Assembly (NCBI GenBank): GCA_010645155.1
Contig: JAAGOF010000251.1
Coordinates: 400,190 to 464,189 of the forward strand
Source of the DNA: Tigriopus japonicus
Taxonomy: Eukaryota > Arthropoda > Copepoda > Harpacticoida > Harpacticidae
Direction: 5' to 3'
DNA: 64,000 nucleotides
Part shown: one piece after another, positions 56,001 to 64,000 of the stretch
How the letters are laid out: the number at the start of each line of letters is the position of its first letter
Numbering within the stretch: position 1 is the first letter of the stretch
The notes under the pieces: generated by a model
The model's input: only the letters and a program-made list of their open reading frames with translations
Told to the model about the DNA's origin: nothing
The model's database searches: none
Position numbers and translations under genes: made by a program

Positions 56001-59000
56001 TGAAGGTTGTCGGATTTTGACAGTGATGCATCCAAAGAATGCCAAGAATCGAAGCGGCTCCATTGCCAGGTTTGGTGTGGTTGGCTACCATCGACCTTCT
56101 CTCCGTCAAGTTCAAAGGCCGGACATTGATGGATGGCAACAAAATCCAGTGTGAAGGGGCCAAGAGGGAAAAGTGGCCCCCACTGTTAAACCGAATTCAT
56201 AACTTCTGGATCAAGCATGAATGTCGAGAAACGATCTTGGACCAATCAACCGTTATGATTTGGCAAATACAAGCTTTAGTTGGAGAATTGATGAATGATA
56301 ATCAATAGCTTTAAGTTGTGGGGTTGGTTGAGGCTTCTGAAGTGCTTGGTCCAGACAAAAAACAAGAGATCCACCGGGAGCATCGCTGTCAGAGCTCAAA
56401 AGAGATAGAAAAGAACCATCTCATCCTTTCACAAGACCCGTGAAGAATTGACTCAAAATAGGGTCCATCAAATTTGATCCTGGTTAAGGCAGCTCGTTCG
56501 CTCCATCCTAAAAGCAACCAACAAACCACGAGGACGTAGTACAAAGTGGCGAAAGTCGGGGTGATTTTTGGCGTAGATCAAAGCGGTTTTGAATATTCTT
56601 TCTGATGATGGACCATAACCAAACACGTTCCAATTGTTCCCCTGGTAGTTTTGGAACATCTTGCTCGCTCGCCAGCGAATTGTGGGGGCGTCTTGGACCC
56701 TCATATCCTTCCCAATTGTGGCAATGTAGCCAAGCTACCAGAGAAAGATAATGGCAAAAAGAAGCAATTTGTTTGAAAGCAAATGTACTTGATAAAATGA
56801 CTCGAGATGAGATGGCTGGGCCTGGAAACGATGTGTTCGCTGTTCCATACTGTTCCATATTGCGAAAACGATTGTGCTGCTGCATCCTTGCCGAAAACGA
56901 GTGGAAACTTTCTTTTGGGCGACATTTTCTACTCAATGTAATGCCACTAGAAATGCTTCTTGCTTGCTTTTCAATTGTGATCGGCAATTTCTGGCCTTTC
57001 GGGTCCAATTTTCAGTGGAACCTGTCATCCCCAAAACTGAAGACGAGAAGGTGGACCCTTTCTTGTCATCGTTAGGGCACCCCTACAGAAATGGAAACAC
57101 TTTGAGTAGATCAAGACAAGACGTGAAGTCTCCAAATTGCAAATAGTTATTTCCTTGAAGGAAAGATCGATGAAGAAATACATACAAAGTATAAGGTAGC
57201 TTTTGATCTCATGGAAGTCTGGTCCCGGTCGAGAAGATATCATTGACGGGGTCATAATATAAAGCACGGGGCTTTGATGTGTCAACTTGCATGACTCGAA
57301 ATTAAATTTCTTCCTGAAGAGAAGTTCAACGGGGAACACGAAGGGGTGGACCAAGCCAACATGAAGACGGTAATTGCATCAAAAGACCTCTCAAAATTAC
57401 TTCAGAAACAATGCACACATTCTTGTGAGGGTGAAAAGGGTCTTGCCCAAGAAACTGGGCCAAAGGGTGAAAGACAAGGACTCCATGAAAGAGTGCACAG
57501 AGATTATTTCTTGAATTCAGAAGGCCTTTTGTTTGCGTCAGTTTCATCCTCCAGCCTTCGCCGTTTACTCGCATGGAACTTGCTCCCAAAGAGGACCCAA
57601 AGAGAGTTAAGTTGCTTGTTCTCTCTTTTCTGTCCCAAGATACGTATAAAACTTTCCTCATTTCACTCTATTGGAAAAAAGTTTTTTCCAGCTCTGAAAA
57701 CTCATTTACAAGTATTGGAGATGCGCTCAAGTTGAGCGAGTGTTAAAAAGCTCCAGTTTTCGCTGAGAGCATATGCAGAAGTGGAACACACGATGGTAAT
57801 TAGAGAAGTCTGCCATTTTCAAACGAGAATGGACGAGCGAGAATATTGAGGTATTGCTCTGACGAAAAAAAAAGCCATCAACAAGAACTAGTTCCAATAG
57901 CTAGCTCGTAAAGGCCACAAGAGCACCTTCGTGGTTCCAAGTTCCACCAAAGGCGATTGATTCGTTTTGTGGATGTATTTGAGCTGGCCATTCAATCTAC
58001 CCCGGTTATTGTTGCTTTGGGTTCCAATGGCGGATCCTGATTCGGATCTAGATGGTTGGAGGTCCGAATGCATATTCATGGAAAGTTGGGTTGGAAACGC
58101 GATTGTCAGATTAAGTGCACAATAATCCCCTGGTTGCTCAACAGGAAAACGGGGTTGGAGGCTGCAATCTCAATCAATATCATTACGTATGCACCACAAC
58201 GTGTGTGTGTACTACTCATATACTCAACGAAACGATTCCAAAATTGGAACGCAAAGAAGGGAAAAGAAGTAAATTCTACATGTACACGGCCATTACAGCC
58301 CAATTACATGTACTACATCCAATGGGTCTCCTGGCTTCCCTCATTTCTTCCACTCCCTGGTGTCTTTTTTCTACCTCGTTGATTCTTAAAAGACATCGAG
58401 GTCTTCTCCAACCACCAACATTCGAGTTGGAACATGAGATTCCAACTGGATTCACAACAAAGGTTCAACTTCTTCCTTGGAAACCAATTGCCGTGTTTGG
58501 CGGATAAGTCGAGTTTTAGATCGTCTTTGGTTCTCTCTCTCTTGTAACGATGGCTCCTATTTGATAATGGCCTTAATTTGAATACGAATGTTCGTCGTAG
58601 AAATTTGGAATCAGCACTTTCTAGCAGTGTGCGACCTCCACAATCCAATCTTGTTCCTTTCTCTCGTTCTCTTTGGACTTGATCCCTTTAACCGAGGCCA
58701 AAAAACCGGTGCCTTAAAGAATCTGTCCCGTTTTTTCTCGTTTTTCTGTCGTGACTTGTGTTTGAAGTCCAACGATCCATATCGAGTGTTTAGAATTCTC
58801 TTCCACAAGAACTTGGAACTAACCAGGAATGGGTTGAGATTTAAATCCAATTGTTGAAGAAGGGACCAGGTTCAGATCAGAAGATTGGGTGCTTATGAGA
58901 ATGAAAATTGCTCAAGAGGGAGCAGCAAAAGAGCAACGAAGGAGGAGGATAAAAAAAAAAGATTTGATTCCTCAAAGGATTTGAATCCAACCTTCGACAG

Positions 59001-60066
59001 ACTTCTCCTGGGAAAAATTTCACCCTCCCTCGAAAAAAAACAGAAATACGAAAAGGGGAGGAAACGATGATGGCATGTTCGCTTCCTAAAAAAGATGGTT
59101 TTAAGACGAAATGGAAAAAGGGGTCGTTCCGATAATGAGGAAAACGTACTCGACTAGCTCCAAAGATTGACTCGGGTGGTAAAGAAACATTTTTACCAGT
59201 GTGGATCAATCTGTTGAAGAAATCCATTTCAAGACAGCTTTTCCGTCTCCGTGTGGATTTTGTTCTGTCAATCATTGACGTTCTCAATCCTCACGAAATC
59301 TCTCTTTCCTCGCCTTTTTCTGATTCCCTCTCTCTCTTTCTTCAATCTCGCTTTCATGTGCGGGTAATGCCAATATAGGAACGTGATCACCATTGCTTTA
59401 CCAACCCTTCTTGCACATTTCCACATTTTGAATACCGTTCCAATTTCCTTTTCTTGTCAACACGATGACTGGGTTTCAATTTTCCACATCGAGATTACCT
59501 GCAATTCAATCTTGACTCACATGGAAAGACGAAAACACTCACGACTTACGTAGCATGTAGTAACTTTTGATGTCACTTCAAAGAGGGTCTTGGACTGATC
59601 ATATCGTAGCCTTCCACCATTATTACAAGACTGGGAATCCCTATAACTAAGACCACCACTTTGAGCACAGTTGTATTGAATGGCGATAAAGGCGGATTAA
59701 GGAAATTACAGACCGAATTGTCCGAGCATCAATTTATGAGACAGCTCTGGCACTTGAGCAGATGTCTACGAGCCCATTGAGCAAGAAATGTACATGGTTC
59801 GTGTTATATATTACATAGATTCCCCTCAAAACCAGATTGGTTTTATGAGTATTCGTCTTTAAATATTCAGATGAGATGGAATCGAAGGGGTGGTGAGCGA
59901 AAAGAGAACTCGATTTCTTGTGGAATAGGTTTCATAAGAATAAAATGATACCAAGAACTGATGAGATCAAACAATTAATAAGGGCCAAGTGTTGCCATAT
60001 CGGCCCTTGTTTAGTCTTTCAGGTCAAAAAGTTTAGTAGTATCTGACTAACCGATAGCATTGAGAG

Positions 60067-60370
60067 TAGTGATGGACCGAAAGCGCTTTCGGCCGAAATT
60101 ACGACCGAAATTTCGGTTTCGGTTTCGGTTATGCCTACCGAAACCGAAAGCAGACAAGCACTATATAAAATGGAGTTTGACAACAAAATCGAAAAAAAAT
60201 GGTCCAAAAACCTCTGAAATTTAAGTTTTAAGATTTTTCAAAATTTGCGACTACCCAACATCGAACACATTTTAATTTTTAAGGCGGATTTTGAATTTGA
60301 ACAATTTTGTAATCAGCTACTTTCGGTTTCGGTTTCGGTTTGGGTTATGAGCCCTTTCGGTCCATCACTA
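60067..60370. mobile_element. hAT-type miniature element, 304 bp, with TTTCGG repeats
   Basis: Perfect 17-bp inverted ends TAGTGATGGACCGAAAG, flanked by an 8-bp duplication with one mismatch (attgagag at 60059-60066, attgagac at 60371-60378). Just inside each end are tandem TTTCGG/CCGAAA hexamers in opposite orientation, so the subterminal regions pair too. The AT-rich core has no coding capacity. The termini and 8-bp duplication place it with hAT elements. Confidence 0.9.
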
Positions 60371-60378
60371 ATTGAGAC

Positions 60379-62185
60379 ATAAACTGGAGTAAAAACACCG
60401 CCACTTTTTACTTAATCGCATCACTAAGAACAAGTAATCCTATTTTTGAGTCATATGGCTTTAGAACCCAGCCATGTACATTTCACTTTTACGGTGTTAA
60501 TTCAATATCTACGAACAATAAAGCTATAGTCCATTCATTTGCTTGAAATAATTTCTAAATAGATTCAATGTTTCTCAGGTTCATGAGTTCGATCCTAAGC
60601 CGTCACTTTTGCTTTTGCTTGTCGGGATATTCTGGTTGATAAATCTAGGAAATTTTGATAGAAATGAATCACGAGTTTTATTCTCTTCAAGAAGAAACTT
60701 TCCTTATTCACTTCACTACAAAAAATAACGCATTAAGCAGAGCAACCTTTGCTCTGCATATTCACAAAAATTTGTCTATTCTTGTAATGTTTTAAAGAAA
60801 AGAAAATCTTATGAAATCTCAAGATCAAAAAATTGAATTTTCAATTCCATCATATTTAGTATTCTTGAGCGAAAATGCCCTGTGAATGTGAGTGAATGAC
60901 AAACGAGAGGGTTGACCGGACGAGTTCATTCAGAGATTCCCAATAAATTGCCATCACACAAGAACCAGTCAATGGATCAAAAGAGCATGCGTAAGATTGA
61001 TTTGCAAGGGAGATGGTGCGAGATTATGCATTGAGTCATGACAAGTATTATCTTTGGCCGGAGGATTGATATTGACAGCAAGATTGGATCACGCTTTCCA
61101 GCCAGGAGAGAAATATCGAGGGAATAGAGTGGATCGCGGAATTTCAACACCACGAGAGTGAATAAGAAGATGAAAAATGGCTTCTCTCTTCAGGCCTTCA
61201 TCTCAACTTATGCCAACTCATTACTTTTACTCGTTTGGTGCTTTCCATTTACGAGCTCCATGTCCGTTGGTCCATATTGTTTTGTACTGTGAGCGAGCCA
61301 AATCTGCAGAGTGGTGCATTTTGAGCCCAAAAAAATGGGACAACTCTTGAGAGGAACGTTAAAACTCTTACATTTCAGGCGTTGGGGGGATCCAATTGTT
61401 TGGACCAAACTGGATTTGAAGCTCTACCCTCTCTTGAGATAAGATAACTTGATCCGAACCTTTTTGTGGTCATTCAGGAACAAAAACTCAATCAGATCAA
61501 TCTACGTGGTTTCCCCCCAATCTTGACTTTTGATCCCTCAAATCAAAGGATGTGATGGATGGACCTTCAGTGTTCCAAAAAACGCGGATCTGTCTTTTTT
61601 AAGTTGCCAAAAAATCGGGTTCTTACCTGGACTACACAAGAAAGTGAGAGCGAAGAGGCCCAAAACAGCTCTCAGCCTATTCCGAACCATTCCGAGTACT
61701 CTCATGGTTGGTCTGATTGTCAGTCGCCTTGGGTCACTTATTCATAAACACAATCGTCATTTTTCACCGGTTTCATACATTCACTTTTTTCTTGTATGTC
61801 CATTAAATCCAGAGAAGTTTGAACCTTGTTACCACTTTCAGAGCTGCAACTCAAGTGAGCTCGTTGTTCTTCTTTTCTTGAGGAAACGGCAAACGGCGTT
61901 TGGCGCTGCCAAAGCCCTTTCGGACGTTCTCGAAAAATTTCGTGTTTCGAGCGCACGCTTTCTTAACGGGAGAACGAATGGTTGAAACCAAAGAAAGTCA
62001 AAAGAACTGACCAACGTATAAACTAATATAAAGAGATGATGGTTTTGTATTGGTTTGCAAGCTTTCTAAAGAGAAAGCGAATTTGAGTGAAGTGCGTGTC
62101 CTTATTAATTAGTCAAGCTGACACGGATCATGAAGATTAGTAAATGGCAAACATTGTGATTGCAAAAACTCGAGCATTTGTTTAA
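60379..62185. other. No recognised gene
   Basis: Non-coding DNA between two mobile elements. A plus-strand frame of about 150 codons at 61530-61985 has no recognisable domain and is not called. Confidence 0.35.
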
Positions 62186-62190
62186 AATGT

Positions 62191-62312
62191 TGTTAAGTCA
62201 TGGACGAAACTAGTTTGACTCTCCTTTATTTGACTAGACATTCACGTATTTATACATAGTAGAAATGACTAGAATGAGCATGACTAGAACAGAGCAGAGC
62301 AAGGACTTCACA
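62191..62312 (-). repeat. 3' LTR
   Basis: 122 bp, identical to 62810-62931. Preceded on the minus strand by the polypurine tract (62313-62323). Confidence 0.9.
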
Positions 62313-62365
62313 TTTCCCTTTCTGGGGGCAGGGTCGACGGAAACTCGTGCCTCCACGGCAGGGTC

Positions 62366-62738
62366 NNNNNNNNNNNNNNNNNNNNNNNNNNNNNNNNNNN
62401 NNNNNNNNNNNNNNNNNNNNNNNNNNNNNNNNNNNNNNNNNNNNNNNNNNNNNNNNNNNNNNNNNNNNNNNNNNNNNNNNNNNNNNNNNNNNNNNNNNNN
62501 NNNNNNNNNNNNNNNNNNNNNNNNNNNNNNNNNNNNNNNNNNNNNNNNNNNNNNNNNNNNNNNNNNNNNNNNNNNNNNNNNNNNNNNNNNNNNNNNNNNN
62601 NNNNNNNNNNNNNNNNNNNNNNNNNNNNNNNNNNNNNNNNNNNNNNNNNNNNNNNNNNNNNNNNNNNNNNNNNNNNNNNNNNNNNNNNNNNNNNNNNNNN
62701 NNNNNNNNNNNNNNNNNNNNNNNNNNNNNNNNNNNNNN
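62366..62738. other. Assembly gap (N run)
   Basis: 373 N inside the LTR element. Frames that appear to cross it are artefacts. Confidence 0.99.
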
Positions 62739-62797
62739 TGTAACGGCACTATCACAATTCACAAGTTCCATGAACTGAGGGCAGCAGGTCGGACAAA

Positions 62798-62809
62798 CCG
62801 ACTGCGCCA
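62798..62809 (-). promoter_or_regulatory. Putative tRNA primer-binding site of the LTR element
   Basis: TGGCGCAGTCGG on the minus strand, abutting the 5' LTR. It would pair with a tRNA ending CCGACTGCGCCA. Confidence 0.65.
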
Positions 62810-62931
62810 TGTTAAGTCATGGACGAAACTAGTTTGACTCTCCTTTATTTGACTAGACATTCACGTATTTATACATAGTAGAAATGACTAGAATGAGCAT
62901 GACTAGAACAGAGCAGAGCAAGGACTTCACA
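62810..62931 (-). repeat. 5' LTR
   Basis: 122 bp, identical to 62191-62312. Short imperfect inverted ends (TGTTAAGTC / GACTTCACA) are typical of LTRs. Confidence 0.9.
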
Positions 62932-63150
62932 AATGTCAATGGAATGCATTTAGGATTCAGGAAAGGTCCATGGGGTGCATGTCAGTAAAAATGCAGATAT
63001 GCAGGAAAATGCAGGGGAAACACGCGGAAAAGAGGTATTTTGGTTTGCATTTCGTCCAGAAAATCCATCGGTGATTGAATTGGATTTATAGTTGGGCAAA
63101 CTCGAATAGATCAAGGACTCGAGAGCATATGGATCCTTGAATAGATTTAA

Positions 63151-63390
63151 GGTCGGTTGTTGAGGTAGTTTGGAAGTATAGTAGAAGCATATCAAGAAGC
63201 ATAGAAGAAGCATATGAGACGGAGTAGAATTAACCATGCTCAATCAAGTTTCGCTACATAAGCTGCGTTTTTCAATCGTGATAAACGCAGCTAAAGTAAT
63301 GAAAACTGATCGAGCAGGGTTATTTCTACTCCGTCTCATATGCTTCTTCTATGCTTCTACTACAATTCCAAAGTACCTCAACAATCGACC
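63151..63390. repeat. Long palindrome, about 240 bp
   Basis: The left half (from ggtcggttgttgaggta) and right half (to tacctcaacaatcgacc) are inverted copies. They share agcatagaagaagcatatg and agacggagtagaa, with a small extra duplication in the left half. The centre is a perfect hairpin, agctgcgttt - 12 bases - aaacgcagct (63261-63292). There is no coding capacity. It is probably another foldback-type miniature element; no target duplication was identified. Confidence 0.8.
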
Positions 63391-63755
63391 TATATATTGT
63401 TATTACATTGACCTCAACTAGAAAAAATCGTATTTCAAAGCTTCAAGTGAATCACCCAAGCAAACTTCACACATATTTCTGATGTTCCAACTATTCGGCT
63501 TTTCCGTCCAAGAACTTTGTTTTATATGGATGTGTTAATTTGTTTTAATAATGGATCGACATTAAAGATCATGGAATTTGCCCAAAAGATTGGTGGAGAA
63601 AATGATACTTGGATACTCATTTGAAGTGGTTGAATTGAATTGAATTGAGTCATTTGAATGCCTATCGGCATGTTACAATCAAAATGAATTTCATTCTTTG
63701 TAGATGCTTTTTGTCAGTAATATCTTCCGTGTCGCTTTCTTGAGGGGTTGAGCCA

Positions 63756-64000
63756 AGAAGCACTGGAATCATGGAGTGGGAGGCTAGCAATGAGAATAAT
63801 AATTTCCACTAAGGACAATTCAATTACGTTCTTCTGCAAAAGTATTTCAATTTTCAGCTCAATCGAACGTCGGAGTCAAAAGTAATGCTCACTCACAGTT
63901 CAGTGCAAATCCTGACGAGAATGAATGAACTAGCCCTTTTGTGGTAATTGTTTTAACACAAAAGGGCGAGTTCATTCATTCTAGACTCTCTTCAGTACAT
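63756..64000. mobile_element. 448-bp foldback miniature element, copy 3 (cut by the window end)
   Basis: The left end AGAAGCACTGGAATCATGG is identical to copy 1 over the first 36 bases. The left arm and the central hairpin (tagcccttttgtggtaa ... ttaacacaaaagggcgag) follow, and the window ends in the right arm. It lacks a short piece of the left arm present in copies 1 and 2 (about 30 bases after ttctgcaaaa). The close match to copy 1 indicates recent activity of the family. Confidence 0.88.

Larger units (their letters stand above)
51229..60058. other. Upstream region of the adhesion gene; first exon not identified
   Basis: This is either a 5' intron or an upstream flank. A CCAA microsatellite lies at 51642-51666 and a very AT-rich stretch at 51.9-52.7 kb. 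An 81-codon minus-strand frame at 52837-53082 has a protein-like composition. No signal-peptide exon with a matching phase-1 donor could be chosen with confidence. Confidence 0.4.
62186..62936 (-). mobile_element. Very short LTR retrotransposon around an assembly gap
   Basis: Two identical 122-bp direct repeats (62191-62312 and 62810-62931) start TGTTAAGTC and end GACTTCACA. A perfect 5-bp target duplication aatgt flanks them (62186-62190 and 62932-62936). On the minus strand, TGGCGCAGTCGG directly follows the first LTR, with the TGG start expected of a tRNA primer-binding site. The purine tract AGAAAGGGAAA lies directly before the second LTR. The internal part is 497 bp as assembled, of which 373 are N, so it may be a true miniature (TRIM-type) element or a longer element collapsed by the assembler. 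Identical LTRs imply a recent insertion. Confidence 0.88.

Noticed and set aside
62234..62837. Long frames of up to 190 codons
   Set aside because: They consist mostly of the N gap; unknown bases cannot contain stops.

Overview
The window looks like a piece of an arthropod nuclear genome, most plausibly a crustacean such as a copepod. The evidence is spliced genes with GT-AG introns, a klingon/wrapper-type immunoglobulin (Ig) cell-adhesion gene, a maT-type mariner transposon and several families of invertebrate miniature elements. The species is a guess. No prokaryotic gene organisation, CRISPR array, rRNA or convincing tRNA was seen.

Two host genes can be supported, both on the minus strand. 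The first (1469-3048) is a complete two-exon coding sequence for DHCR24, the Delta(24)-sterol reductase. The exons join in frame to give 505 codons plus a stop, and a polyadenylation signal lies just downstream. The second is a large gene spread over more than 32 kb (18362-51228). Eight exons were rebuilt by hand from splice sites and matching phases, and encode three Ig domains followed by one fibronectin type III domain. This is the layout of the Drosophila neural adhesion proteins klingon and wrapper. Its signal-peptide exon and its C-terminal (probably GPI-anchor) exon were not found.

From about 4.9 to 14 kb, between the two genes, lies a dense nested graveyard of mobile DNA. It holds an inverted repeat split by a hAT-type miniature element that carries a 36-bp tandem array, and a non-LTR reverse transcriptase split by a 448-bp foldback element. 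It also holds a fragment of one mariner, a nearly intact second mariner (TIRs, TA duplication, one in-frame TAG), a small inverted-repeat element, and a larger foldback element whose internal reading frame is split by another copy of the 448-bp foldback.

More miniature elements sit in the introns of the adhesion gene (19636, 27922, 34237, 42648). The right end (60-64 kb) holds a hAT-type element, a very short LTR retrotransposon with identical LTRs around an assembly gap, a long palindrome, and a fresh copy of the 448-bp foldback cut by the window edge. The remaining tens of kilobases are intron or intergenic DNA in which I recognise no gene. Parts of it are visibly rich in the short motif GGAAC/GTTCC.
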